From the NCBI GenBank assembly GCA_910586965.1, contig CAJUMF010000008.1, positions 50,580-114,579 of the forward strand: a stretch of 64,000 nucleotides of DNA. Direction: 5' to 3'. Position 1 is the stretch's first letter; every line of letters starts with the position of its first letter. Positions 8,675 through 17,988 of this stretch are shown piece by piece. Source of the DNA: an uncultured Dorea sp. (lineage in GTDB: Bacteria; Bacillota; Clostridia; Lachnospirales; Lachnospiraceae). Under the pieces are notes generated by a model, which was not told where the DNA came from, did no database searches, and was given only the letters and a program-made list of their open reading frames with translations. A program made the position numbers and the translations under genes.

Positions 8675-9559
8675 CTACTCTCCATAATGAACCCATCTGT
8701 CAGACAGTTTAAACTGAACAACTGATATAACAACAACTATCGCAAACATGATCAGCGCGATCGCCGACGCTTTCCCCAGCTCATATTCCCCGAACGCCGT
8801 CTGATAGATGTGGATGGCCAGCGTATACGTCTTCTTCGCAGGCCCGCCTGATGTAAGCAGAAACATCTGATCGAATACCTGAAAGGCATTGATCATCGTC
8901 GTTACTGTCACCAGCAGCGTAGTGGAGGATATGAGCGGCACTGTAATGTGAAAAAACACATCTTTCTCATTTGCCCCGTCAATCCTTGCCGCATCTACAT
9001 ACGTCTGCGCTACATTCTGGAGCCCGGCAAGGAACAGCACAACATTATAGCCCAGTCCCCACCAGATACTCATCACAATGACCGCCCCCATAGCTGTCGC
9101 CGGGTTTCTGAGCCACTCCTTTCCCTCAAATCCAAAAGTCTTAAGAATCATGTTGAGAATCCCGAACTGCGGCTGGTAGATCCATGACCAGACAACTGCA
9201 ATCGCAACAGACGTAACAATCTGCGGCAGAAAAAACACCGCCCGGTAAAACATCTTCCCCCAAGCCTTATTAAGCAGCAGGGCAAGTCCCAGAGCCAGCA
9301 CGATGGAACACGGAACGTAGATGACTGCATAGACAAATGTATTCTTAACGGCAATCATCGTATCTGGGTCAAGAAAGACTTCCTGAAAATTAGCAAATCC
9401 CACATATGACGGTGAGCCAAAGCCATTCCACTCAAAAAAGCTAAGCACAAACGCGATCATGATCGGAACGATACCAAGACATACAAGGCTTATGAGCTGG
9501 GGGAGGATAAACACGATCCCCCAGCGGTTTCTGGACTTTTCCAGCTTACTTTTCTTCAT
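8675..9559 (-). CDS. Carbohydrate ABC transporter permease, MalF type
   Basis: 294 residues with six membrane segments. The EAA-type loop (DAARIDGANEKDVFFHITVP) lies around residues 190-210. It is 26 bases downstream of the binding-protein gene and abuts the MalG-type partner. It is part of the operon encoding the alpha-galactosidase, so the transported sugar is probably an alpha-galactoside or a related glycoside (inference from context). Confidence 0.93.
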   Translation of the reverse strand: MKKSKLEKSRNRWGIVFILPQLISLVCLGIVPIMIAFVLSFFEWNGFGSPSYVGFANFQEVFLDPDTMIAVKNTFVYAVIYVPCSIVLALGLALLLNKAWGKMFYRAVFFLPQIVTSVAIAVVWSWIYQPQFGILNMILKTFGFEGKEWLRNPATAMGAVIVMSIWWGLGYNVVLFLAGLQNVAQTYVDAARIDGANEKDVFFHITVPLISSTTLLVTVTTMINAFQVFDQMFLLTSGGPAKKTYTLAIHIYQTAFGEYELGKASAIALIMFAIVVVISVVQFKLSDRWVHYGE

Positions 9560-9585
9560 ATGCTTACCCGCCCCCTTCTCGATTA

Positions 9586-10872
9586 CTATTCTTTAAGAGC
9601 TTCTTCGACAGCGGTATTCATATTCTCCAATGCCTCCGCTGACGTCTGTTCGCCAACCAGCATCTTTTCTGCTTCCTCTGTTATTGCATCCGTCAGTCCC
9701 GGATGGGTAGCCTCGGTCTTTGGATATACTAATGCATTGTCGATAGCATCAAGGAAATACTGTGCATGTTCCGGGGTTCCGGTAAGCACGATGTCGCTTA
9801 AGCCGTCCACGGTCGGCACTGCATTGCCCTGTCCCTCCATACGGATCTGCTGCCCGCTTTTTCCGCAGTAAAAGGATACAAACTCCCATACAGCATCTGC
9901 ATTCTTCGTATTCTTATTAATGACCATAGGCGTTGCCGGCATTGCACACATCTGCTGGGACGGATCATCATAATATGGAAATGGTATCACATCATACTTA
10001 AAACTCAGATCCGTGAAATCCGCCACAAACCACCGGCCTGCATAAAGCATACCCGCCTGTCCGGATACAAACAGCGTATCCTCTGATTCACCGCTTGCCA
10101 AAGCTCCCGCAAATGTAAAAGCTTTTGACTTTATGTTGTTCTCTAAATACTCAAGCCCCTTTTTTGCCCGCTCAGAACGAAAGCCGGATGTCTTCATATC
10201 ATCAGAATAAATATCCTCGTCTGAAGAATACATCATAGAGTATAGCGGACACCAGTAATTGCTGTAGACAAATCCAATCTTCGACGCGTCCCTCAAGCTT
10301 TCAGAAGCCTCCTGAAGTGCCGCAAAATTCCATTTTCCTTCGTCATAATATTCCTGCGGAGATTTTAAGTTCAGCTCCTTAAACAGATCCGCGTTGTAGT
10401 AGATAACCATAGGATTGCAGTCTACCGGAACACCCGTTATCTTATCGTTAAATGTATAGCTTTCCAGGAGATTTTCAGGAACATCACTCTTTTTAAGCGC
10501 TGAGCCTTCATCTTCCAGATACTCCGTCAGATCCAGCAGGACATCTGAATTATTCAGTTCCCCGTAAGAGGCCTCCTCGGAGTAAAAGCAGTCCGGAGCT
10601 TCTTTAGACTTTAGTTGTGTCAGCACCTTTTCATTGTAATTATCTCCGGGAACTCCGATCAATTTTACCTCTGTACTCTCACTCTGCTTGTTAAATGCGT
10701 CAACTGCTTTTTGATACTGCTCAAGCTCACCTGCAGAACCGCCAACCATAAAACGAACCGTCTTTTTTCCATCCTCTGTCTCGCCGCTATCGGAACTTTG
10801 ACATCCTGTAAGCGCCAGTACACTTATCATTCCTGCTGCCAAAAACGATGCTAACATTCTCTTTTTTGTCAT
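9586..10872 (-). CDS. Extracellular sugar-binding lipoprotein
   Basis: 428 residues with a lipoprotein signal peptide ending in LTGC (about residues 21-24), then a Ser/Gly/Asp-rich linker and a family 1 solute-binding fold. It is the first gene of the 10.9-to-4.4 kb operon, preceded by AAAGGAGG. It should present a glycoside to the two downstream permeases. The divergent AraC-family regulator starts 168 bases away and is the likely controller. Confidence 0.92.
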   Translation of the reverse strand: MTKKRMLASFLAAGMISVLALTGCQSSDSGETEDGKKTVRFMVGGSAGELEQYQKAVDAFNKQSESTEVKLIGVPGDNYNEKVLTQLKSKEAPDCFYSEEASYGELNNSDVLLDLTEYLEDEGSALKKSDVPENLLESYTFNDKITGVPVDCNPMVIYYNADLFKELNLKSPQEYYDEGKWNFAALQEASESLRDASKIGFVYSNYWCPLYSMMYSSDEDIYSDDMKTSGFRSERAKKGLEYLENNIKSKAFTFAGALASGESEDTLFVSGQAGMLYAGRWFVADFTDLSFKYDVIPFPYYDDPSQQMCAMPATPMVINKNTKNADAVWEFVSFYCGKSGQQIRMEGQGNAVPTVDGLSDIVLTGTPEHAQYFLDAIDNALVYPKTEATHPGLTDAITEEAEKMLVGEQTSAEALENMNTAVEEALKE

Positions 10873-11040
10873 AAAATATCCTCCTTTGAATCACACTATT
10901 TTTATTTTCAGCCGGCTATTTATACTATTATTTTATAAAAATCTAATTTAAAATACATACATTCTTGTGTCTTAGAGATGGATTTATGTTGTTTTTTGTA
11001 TATTCTTGTGGTACATTGTCCCAAAAGGAGGTATTTCTTT

Positions 11041-11889
11041 ATGAAAGCTGAAACATATTACGCATCCAAAAATGAATACGACATCAACCTAAGATACTGC
11101 GGGTATGAGGAATGTTCCTCCGACTTTCGGATGGCTCCCCATGTCCGTTCCGAGTATTTAATCCATTATGTCACACAAGGAGAAGGAGAATTCATATGCG
11201 GCAGCCGCACATACCCCATCCGGCAGCACGACCTTTTTATCATACAGCCCCAGCAGATTGTAAGCTATAAGACCGCTCCGGAAAGCCCGCTGCACTTTTC
11301 ATGGTTTGCCTTTGCCTGCGAAAAATCCAGCCAACAGCTTGCACTCCTTGGCTTTTCCGAGGAAACTCCTGTCCGCCGGCTCCACCCCAGATACTCCATC
11401 GATGAAAATATCCATCATCTGGTGGAGCTTATCAATTCCCCCGGCTTTCAAAATGAATTTGCCATACAATCCATTATTTACTCCATCATGTCCAATATTG
11501 CCCAGTCGTATTCCCTGTCGGGAAAATACAGGAAAAATACCCAGACTGCCGCATTTGTTCATGTAAAAAAAGCAAAATCCTATATAAAGTGCAATTACAT
11601 CTATCCAATCTCTGTCACTGACATCGCAAAACATGTAGGACTGGAACGAAGCTATCTGTCCAAGATCTTCAGCCAATGCACAGGCACCACCATTCAGAAA
11701 TACCTGCTGAATGTCCGCATCCAGCGATCAAAGTTCCTGCTTGAGCAGACCGACTACAGCATAAAAGAAATCAGCTTTTCTGTAGGCATGACAGATGAAT
11801 ATTACTTTTCCAGGGTATTCAGGCAGACGGTAGGCATTCCCCCTACCCGCTACCGCAGCAACGCAAAAACACATTTATCTCCATTGTAA
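11041..11889 (+). CDS. AraC-family transcriptional regulator
   Basis: The start at 11041 (MKAETYYASKN, 282 residues) is preferred over an upstream in-frame ATG at 10978 because AAAAGGAGG lies eight bases before it. The N-terminal half resembles a cupin-like sugar-sensing domain (residues about 20-140). The C-terminus has two helix-turn-helix motifs (ISVTDIAKHVGLERSYLSKIF, then IKEISFSVGMTDEYYFSRVF). It is divergent from the alpha-galactosidase operon and upstream of the GH2 gene, so it probably activates one or both. TATTCTTGTG-like direct repeats (about 10960 and 11001) in the upstream region are candidate sites. Confidence 0.88.
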   Translation: MKAETYYASKNEYDINLRYCGYEECSSDFRMAPHVRSEYLIHYVTQGEGEFICGSRTYPIRQHDLFIIQPQQIVSYKTAPESPLHFSWFAFACEKSSQQLALLGFSEETPVRRLHPRYSIDENIHHLVELINSPGFQNEFAIQSIIYSIMSNIAQSYSLSGKYRKNTQTAAFVHVKKAKSYIKCNYIYPISVTDIAKHVGLERSYLSKIFSQCTGTTIQKYLLNVRIQRSKFLLEQTDYSIKEISFSVGMTDEYYFSRVFRQTVGIPPTRYRSNAKTHLSPL

Positions 11890-11953
11890 AACAATACAAG
11901 GAGCTATACATTAAAAGTGCCGGCTGTCAGATTCATATTAAGGAGGATACATT

Positions 11954-13711
11954 ATGCCAGATAAACAAATATTAGAAAAAGCGGGTTATCCAAGGCCCGA
12001 TTTTGTACGCAGAAACTTTATGTCCCTTGACGGAGAATGGGAATTTGCATTCCTCTCCCAGCTGGGCCGCCCCTTTCCGGAAGGCTGCCTGGACAGACCG
12101 CTCCCTGGAAATATTATGGTTCCCTTCAGCTATACATGCAAAGCAAGCGGAATCGGATGCCCAGACCATGAGGATTGCCTTTGCTATGGTCGGGACCTCA
12201 TCGTCAGCAAAGAAGACCTATCCGGCCAGGTTCTGTTAAAATTCGGAGCCGTGGACTACTGCTGCGACGTATGGATAAACGGCTCTCACGTTGGTTCCCA
12301 CCAGGGAGGACACACGCAATTCGAATTTCCCATAGCCTCGCACCTCCATATTGGCAAAAACCGCATTTTATTATGCGCCAGAGACGACTGGGAATGCGAC
12401 CGCCCCAGAGGAAAGCAATACTGGAAAGATGCGCCTGACAGATGTTGGTACGCTGACACTTCCGGCATCTGGAAATCCGTCTGGCTGGAATTTGTTCCTG
12501 AAAAATATATCCGCCGCGTAAAGCTGACTCCCGACACAGACAACCGCTGCCTTACACTGGAGGTCTTCTTAAGCGAAAGTTTTTCAGGTACTTTGAAAGC
12601 CGGCATCTTCTTTCATGACACCTTGAAAAAGACAGTGACTTTCTCCTTCGCAGATACCCATTATCTCTGCGAGACAATTCGTGTAAACGAAGAAGATTTT
12701 GTCGATGAGATTCATTATTGGAGCTGCGAGACGCCCAATCTCTACCATCTCGCCCTCTCCTTATCAGAAAATAACACTGCAAACTGCGATACTGTAGAAT
12801 GTTACTTTGGTATGCGCAAGGTTGAGACCCGTGACAGCAATGTATATCTCAACAACCGGCTGCTGTTCCAGCGGCTTGTGTTAGATCAGGGATACTGGAA
12901 AGATTCTCTGATGACACCACCTTCAAAAGATGCAATTAAAAAAGATATTCAGCTAACGAAGATGATGGGATTTAACGGAGCAAGAAAGCACCAGAAATTA
13001 GAAGCCCCTCATTACTATTATTGGGCGGACGTCTTAGGACTCCTTGTCTGGTGCGAGATGCCAAGCTCCTATCGGTTCAACGACTGCGAGGTAAGTTCTC
13101 TTTTATCAGAATGGCAGGAGGTTATCTGCGAGGCTTACAACCACCCCTGCATCATCACATGGGTTCCCTTCAACGAATCCTGGGGTGTCAGAAATGTCTT
13201 CTCAGACAGACAGCAGCTAAGTTTTATCAAAGCTTCCTACTATCTTACAAAAACCTACGACCCATCGCGGCTTATCAGCACGAACGACGGCTGGGAGATT
13301 CCGAATGAGACCGATATCTTCTGTATCCATGACTATGAAGGAGACGCAGACACCATCCGAGACCGATATCAGGATATTGGAGCATTTGCAAAGACCGGCA
13401 TCCCAAACAGACCGGCTCTGACGTGCTCATCCTCTTACCTCGGCCAACCTTTTTTTCTGAGTGAATACGGCGGCATCGCCCTCTTATGTGATTCTTCAGG
13501 GGAAAATTGGGGATATAACGGATTTGCAGAAACTTCCGAAGAATATATAGAGAGAATCAAAGCACTGACAGAAACCATACGTAATCTTCCAAACTGCTGC
13601 GGATACTGTTATACACAGCTTACAGATGTCTTTCAGGAGGTCAATGGGTTGCTGACGGCAGAAAGAGAACCAAAAGTTCCCATTGAAACCTTAAATAAAA
13701 TTTTCGATTAA
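11954..13711 (+). CDS. Glycoside hydrolase family 2 (beta-galactosidase / beta-glucuronidase-like)
   Basis: 585 residues: an N-terminal jelly-roll sugar-binding domain (about 20-185), an immunoglobulin-like domain (about 185-290) and a TIM barrel (about 295-585). The acid/base glutamate is in NESW (E408) and the nucleophile in SEYGG (E504), both intact. There is no signal peptide, so it is cytoplasmic and acts on imported glycosides. AAGGAGG precedes the ATG. It follows the AraC gene by 64 bases and is probably co-transcribed. Length and motifs fit the short GH2 group; whether it prefers a galactoside, glucuronide or another sugar is not readable. Confidence 0.88.
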   Translation: MPDKQILEKAGYPRPDFVRRNFMSLDGEWEFAFLSQLGRPFPEGCLDRPLPGNIMVPFSYTCKASGIGCPDHEDCLCYGRDLIVSKEDLSGQVLLKFGAVDYCCDVWINGSHVGSHQGGHTQFEFPIASHLHIGKNRILLCARDDWECDRPRGKQYWKDAPDRCWYADTSGIWKSVWLEFVPEKYIRRVKLTPDTDNRCLTLEVFLSESFSGTLKAGIFFHDTLKKTVTFSFADTHYLCETIRVNEEDFVDEIHYWSCETPNLYHLALSLSENNTANCDTVECYFGMRKVETRDSNVYLNNRLLFQRLVLDQGYWKDSLMTPPSKDAIKKDIQLTKMMGFNGARKHQKLEAPHYYYWADVLGLLVWCEMPSSYRFNDCEVSSLLSEWQEVICEAYNHPCIITWVPFNESWGVRNVFSDRQQLSFIKASYYLTKTYDPSRLISTNDGWEIPNETDIFCIHDYEGDADTIRDRYQDIGAFAKTGIPNRPALTCSSSYLGQPFFLSEYGGIALLCDSSGENWGYNGFAETSEEYIERIKALTETIRNLPNCCGYCYTQLTDVFQEVNGLLTAEREPKVPIETLNKIFD

Positions 13712-13718
13712 TTTTAAT

Positions 13719-13762
13719 ACTCCTTTTTGCCAGGAATCTGCTGACTCTTGACAAAAAGGAGT
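13719..13762. terminator. Hairpin terminator after the GH2 gene
   Basis: ACTCCTTTTTG (13719-13729) pairs with CAAAAAGGAGT (13752-13762). The arms supply T-tracts in both directions, so it can end both the GH2 transcript and the convergent pseudogene. Confidence 0.7.
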
Positions 13763-13781
13763 TATTGATAAAATGACTGCT

Positions 13782-14659
13782 CTACAATATATCTTCAAAT
13801 TTCTCCGTAGAATAATTCTGTCCCGCAAGCTTTAATTTCTTTGCCTCCTGCATCGCCTGGAATTTCTCCCTGGTGATCGGATATCTCCAAATTACCAATG
13901 CACACAACAGCATCAATACTCCCGGAATCCACGAAGACATATCTGTAACTGCTGCCTTCGCACTGTCTGGCTGTACTGCCAATTCTGCCTGATACCCTCT
14001 GGCTTCCAGGATCAGACCTACTACCTGCAGAGCAGTTGCCTTTCCTAACTTAATAAAGAAAGAGAAGTAGGAGATCATAACTCCTGTCAGCATCTCGCCG
14101 CACCGGAACTCATATACCTCACAAGTATCATACAAAAGATTGTAACTTAAGACCAGGAAGCTGATGATTCCAAAATGCGCCATACAAAACTGCACGGCCT
14201 GCATGGTGATACTGTGAAAGCCGAGTTCGTCGTAGGCTCCGACCCAAGTGACAGATACGGAATATTAAACAGCGTATAGGATGTCCAATAAAAAATAGTC
14301 ATAACTGTAAAATATACAAATTTCATGCCTGCTGACACATTCACTGCGGTAAACAGCAACATTGTAAAGATGATGATCGAAATGACGGACACTAACAGGA
14401 ACGGCCTTCTTCGCCCTGCCTTCAGTTTACACCTGTCTGACATAGTTCCAATCACAGGGTCACTGATGGCATCCTACATAACACCGATAAAGACAATGGT
14501 TCCTGCAAGAGCAAGTCTGATTCCTGCAATATTTATCAGGAAAAATATAAGAAATGCTCCTACAAATTCCGTGATGATCGTATCTCCAAGATTTGCAATA
14601 CCAAATCCCATCTTTACTGTTATTGGAAGTTTCCGATCATATTTTTCTTGATTTTCCAT
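13782..14659 (-). pseudogene. Broken GPH-family (melibiose/glucuronide-type) sugar symporter
   Basis: Three pieces in different frames make up one GPH transporter. The N-terminus (14659-14474: MENQEKYDRKLPITVKMGFGI) stops at a TAG where the family has Trp in the VMWDAISDP motif, so TGG became TAG. The reading then continues DAISDPVIGTMSDR up to YLSLGSE near 14250. A frame change and an internal deletion of roughly 200 residues join it to the C-terminal third (14204-13782). Intact members are about 450 residues. The transporter cannot be functional, and uptake for the neighbouring glycosidases must rely on the ABC importer. Confidence 0.88.
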
Positions 14660-14674
14660 AGTTTTCTCCTTCCT

Positions 14675-14948
14675 TTAAGACTCAATTTTAAACATAACAC
14701 TCTCCTGGTAACCAGTAATAACCCTCACATATCCTGCCAGCTTCACATCGAGCTCCATATCTCCGGTATCCACGGTAAGCCTTCCGGCCGCAATACTGAT
14801 ATCCATTCCCAGAAGTGTATGCGAAAGTTCCCAGCCTGTCCATAACAGGTATAGTCATAGTTCCCGGCCCGATTACATAATATGCCTCCGGATTCACCAG
14901 AAAACCGATTCGTTTCACATCCCTCACCTCTTTCGGTCTTCTATACAT
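14675..14948 (-). pseudogene. ATP-NAD kinase-family remnant (internal deletion and frameshift)
   Basis: The N-terminal KRIGFLVNP of the ATP-NAD kinase family is fused directly to a C-terminal segment with the family signature YVIGPGT, skipping roughly 250 residues. A frameshift after VMDRLG hides the true end. In the shifted frame the reading is HTLLGMDISIAAGRLTVD and continues to a TAA at 14675-14677, which restores a normal family C-terminus. Non-functional. Confidence 0.8.
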
Positions 14949-15370
14949 CCTTCATGGTTCCTGCCTGAATCCGTTTCTGCCACTGACGCCATGTTACTGC
15001 AATCTTGTCAAAGTCATCGACCTCATCTGTAAGAATTGAATGGATTGGAGCATTGTGCGGATGACCTCCGGTTCTTCATAGCACTCTCTGGATATTTCCG
15101 TCAGAATGGCTGCATATTCATCCAGATCATCCTTACTGTATGATTCCGTCGGCTCCAGCGTAAACGGTTCCGGCACAATGTGCGGATGATGGGACTGCCA
15201 ATAATGCTGCATACCGAAATCAATCAACCGTTTCGTCACATCCACCGTCCCGAATCCGGTACCCTCTTTCAGCCTATTCCAACTATACCTGCACTGCTCA
15301 ATCCTCCGTTTCCCGGGTGCATAGTACACCTCCACACCTCTGATCTTGCTTACTTTTTTATCAGATATTG
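14941..15370 (-). pseudogene. Glycine dehydrogenase subunit 2 (GcvPB-like) C-terminal remnant
   Basis: Only the C-terminal part is left: KRLIDFGMQHYW...IVPEPFTLEPTESYSKDDLDEY, which matches the end of the PLP-dependent P-protein subunit 2. A frameshift near 15060 breaks the tail. The alternate frame continues HNAPIHSILTDEVDDFDK... to a TAG at 14943-14941, as expected for the family. The PLP lysine and the N-terminal two thirds are gone. Together with the kinase remnant it marks a decayed operon. Confidence 0.75.
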
Positions 15371-15380
15371 GACTTACAAC

Positions 15381-16397
15381 CTAATTAAAACCTATCAGCC
15401 TTCTTGCAACGGAATACGCCAGTGATGAAATACGGCGCCCCGGTCTCCCTGGAATATTCATCGTCTGGCCAAGAATACCATAGCGTATCCTCAAATAAGT
15501 CTTTATATCTCTTTTTTTGAGATACCGCCAGAGATTTCTCTTTTTCTCCAAATTCTCCTGCTTTTTTGAGCGTATCAGTAGAATCGAGGATACCGTCATC
15601 ATAATCGCCAGATAATTCACCATATAATGACGTAGTTTCCTGCTTTCGACATCACGGAGCTGATACATATCAATCATCGTCTTTGTGACAAAAATCTGCT
15701 GATCCACTCTGGAAATCATGATTTTCTCATTTACCGACTGATCCTCACGGCCAATAAAATACCGATAAAAATCTACATCCATATAGTAGATTTTTTGCAC
15801 AAAAGGAAGCGGATAGTAAACATAAATATTATCCACATAAAAGGTATGCTTTGGCAAAGTCATCTGACTAAGTTTCAACATGGATGTCCGATAGATCACG
15901 GAATGCATCAGTATATACTGATCCAAATGGAATCTCCCGATATCATCCCATGAAAAAACCTCGTTCTGTGGCAGTACATTCCGGTAATGGATGCATTTTT
16001 TACGAGCCGCTCCCACCTTCTCATAGACATAATTGGAAACCAGCATATCTATCTCCTTATCCTCTCGCTCCAACTCCTTCAAAAAGACAAGTATACTATG
16101 CAATGCTTCTTCATCTACCCAGTCATCACTGTCAACCACTTTAAAATATTTTCCCGTTGCGTTAGAAAGACCTGAATTTACAGCATCTCCATGACCGCCA
16201 TTCTCTTTATCGACCACTTTGATGACACTCGGATACTTTTCTTTATATTCACGTGCGATCTCTAAAGTCCGGTCTGTGGAACCATCATTAACAATTATTA
16301 TTTCTACATCTTCTCCGCCTGGAAGAATACTTTCAATCGCATGGGACATATATTCCTCCGAGTTATATGATGGTATTGCAAACGAAATGTATTTCAT
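15381..16397 (-). CDS. Glycosyltransferase family 2
   Basis: 338 residues from the ATG at 16397. An upstream in-frame ATG exists, but AGGAGGAG lies just before 16397 (it encodes the EEE of the longer frame), so the shorter start is chosen. The GT-A fold is evident: IPSYNSEEYM at the start, DGSTDRT (nucleotide binding) and DSDDW (metal-binding DxD). No membrane segments, so it is cytoplasmic or peripheral. It probably transfers a sugar to a surface glycan or lipid. It stands alone between a decayed region and a phosphofructokinase, so its acceptor is unknown. Confidence 0.88.
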   Translation of the reverse strand: MKYISFAIPSYNSEEYMSHAIESILPGGEDVEIIIVNDGSTDRTLEIAREYKEKYPSVIKVVDKENGGHGDAVNSGLSNATGKYFKVVDSDDWVDEEALHSILVFLKELEREDKEIDMLVSNYVYEKVGAARKKCIHYRNVLPQNEVFSWDDIGRFHLDQYILMHSVIYRTSMLKLSQMTLPKHTFYVDNIYVYYPLPFVQKIYYMDVDFYRYFIGREDQSVNEKIMISRVDQQIFVTKTMIDMYQLRDVESRKLRHYMVNYLAIMMTVSSILLIRSKKQENLEKKRNLWRYLKKRDIKTYLRIRYGILGQTMNIPGRPGRRISSLAYSVARRLIGFN

Positions 16398-16540
16398 CTT
16401 AATCTCCTCCTCGCTGTCATTCACTTCTACCCAGTATAAAGCATTCCCCCGTATTTTCCAACTTATTTTTCATAAAAGCAATTATTCATTGTAAAATATG
16501 CGGATATCATATATAGTTATTACAGATGGAGGAATGATAT

Positions 16541-17764
16541 ATGAAGAAAAACATAATTGTCGGACAATCCGGCGGACCAACAGCAGTAATCAACGGAAGC
16601 CTGTATGGCGTTGTATCAGAAGGCTTAAAGCACATGGAAGAAACCGGACATGTCTATGGTATGGTTAACGGAATTGAAGGGTTTTTACACGATCACTACA
16701 TGGATATCGGTTCTCTTGAGGCCACAAATGAACTGGAACTAGTAAGGACAACTCCAGGAGCATATCTGGGTTCCTGCCGCTACAAGCTCCCGGAAGATCT
16801 CGGTGATTCCGTGTACCCGGAATTATTCAAGAAATTTGACGAAAAGAATATCGGATATTTCTTCTATATTGGAGGAAATGATTCCATGGATACGGTGAGT
16901 AAGCTTTCCCGTTATGCATCTAAAATAGACAGTGATATCCGGTTTATCGGCGTTCCAAAAACAATTGACAATGACCTTGTGGAAACAGACCATACCCCCG
17001 GCTACGGAAGCGCTGCAAAATATGTTGCCACCGTTGTCAGGGAAATTGCTACCGACGCTACCGTTTATGACAACAAGCAATCCGTAACTATCGTAGAAGT
17101 CATGGGGCGTCACGCCGGCTGGCTCACTGCGGCCAGTATGCTCGCCCGCAAATTCGAAGGTGATAATCCGGTACTTATCTACCTTCCTGAAGTTGCTTTC
17201 AATCAGGATGCTTTTATTGAAAAGGTAAAGGAAGGTTTAAAAACCACCCCCAATCTCGTAGTATGTATCTCAGAAGGTATCAATGATGGCAAAGGAACTT
17301 TCATCTGTGAATATGCAAGCGATGTAGGGGTCGACAATTTTGGTCACAAGATGCTGACCGGCTCCGGAAAATACTTGGAGAATCTGGTAAAGGAAAAGAT
17401 TGGTGTAAAAGTACGTTCTATAGAGCTGAACGTATGCCAACGCTGCTCCTGTGCACACCTTTCCAGAGTGGATCTTGATGAAGCTGTAAACGCAGGAATA
17501 TATGCAGTGCAGGCTGCACTTGACGGAGAGACCGGAAAAATGATCACCTTTATCAGGAATAAGAGTGTACCTTATGAGCTGTCTTATAGTACAGCAGATG
17601 TTAACATTATCTGTAACAAGGAAAAACCGGTCCCGGCAGAATGGATCATCAATGACGGTTCTGATATCAGCAATGCATTTATTGATTATGCTCGCCCGCT
17701 GACGCAAGGCTATGTTGAGCTTCCAACCAAGAATGGCATCCCGCTATTCGCGTACCGTAAGTAA
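16541..17764 (+). CDS. 6-phosphofructokinase, probable pyrophosphate-dependent type
   Basis: 407 residues, longer than the 320-residue ATP enzymes and typical of PPi-type clostridial enzymes. Phosphate-donor loop GQSGGPT (9-15). GGNDS (111-115) replaces the ATP-type GGDGS. PKTIDND (139-145) has Lys where ATP enzymes have Gly; both changes are hallmarks of PPi use. MGRHAGW is the substrate loop. It phosphorylates fructose 6-phosphate in glycolysis and can work reversibly. GGAGG precedes the ATG. A paralogue lies at 21802-23052. Confidence 0.88.
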   Translation: MKKNIIVGQSGGPTAVINGSLYGVVSEGLKHMEETGHVYGMVNGIEGFLHDHYMDIGSLEATNELELVRTTPGAYLGSCRYKLPEDLGDSVYPELFKKFDEKNIGYFFYIGGNDSMDTVSKLSRYASKIDSDIRFIGVPKTIDNDLVETDHTPGYGSAAKYVATVVREIATDATVYDNKQSVTIVEVMGRHAGWLTAASMLARKFEGDNPVLIYLPEVAFNQDAFIEKVKEGLKTTPNLVVCISEGINDGKGTFICEYASDVGVDNFGHKMLTGSGKYLENLVKEKIGVKVRSIELNVCQRCSCAHLSRVDLDEAVNAGIYAVQAALDGETGKMITFIRNKSVPYELSYSTADVNIICNKEKPVPAEWIINDGSDISNAFIDYARPLTQGYVELPTKNGIPLFAYRK

Positions 17765-17945
17765 TTACAATTCTGCAATATTTTACAGGAGGAATTATGT
17801 TAACAGTTTGTTCATTTATCTTTTAAAATTCTTTTACTACTTTAACATTGTTTCTTCATAGCTGCTTCGTATAATAATATCATCAAAAGAAAACAGTGAC
17901 GTTATCGTAGTAGCACACTATTTTGAATAAACTTTTTCATAATAC
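17765..17945. other. Intergenic stretch with an isolated ribosome-binding site
   Basis: After the phosphofructokinase stop there is a good AGGAGG followed by an ATG at about 17797, but the frame closes after nine codons (MLTVCSFIF). It may be the remains of a lost downstream gene or a chance match. No other gene is seen before the hairpin at 17946. Confidence 0.4.
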
Positions 17946-17979
17946 ATGCCGGGAACCGTTTGATGCGGTTACCCGGCAT
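17946..17979. terminator. Strong hairpin between the convergent phosphofructokinase and surface-protein genes
   Basis: ATGCCGGGAACCG pairs with CGGTTACCCGGCAT, with one bulged base and a seven-base loop. It is followed on the plus strand by CTCCCTTTTT, so it is a plausible bidirectional terminator. Confidence 0.7.
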
Positions 17980-17988
17980 CCTCCCTTT

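Noticed and set aside
17797..17826. Nine-codon frame with a good ribosome site after the first phosphofructokinase
   Set aside because: Too short and with no conserved feature to support a peptide gene.
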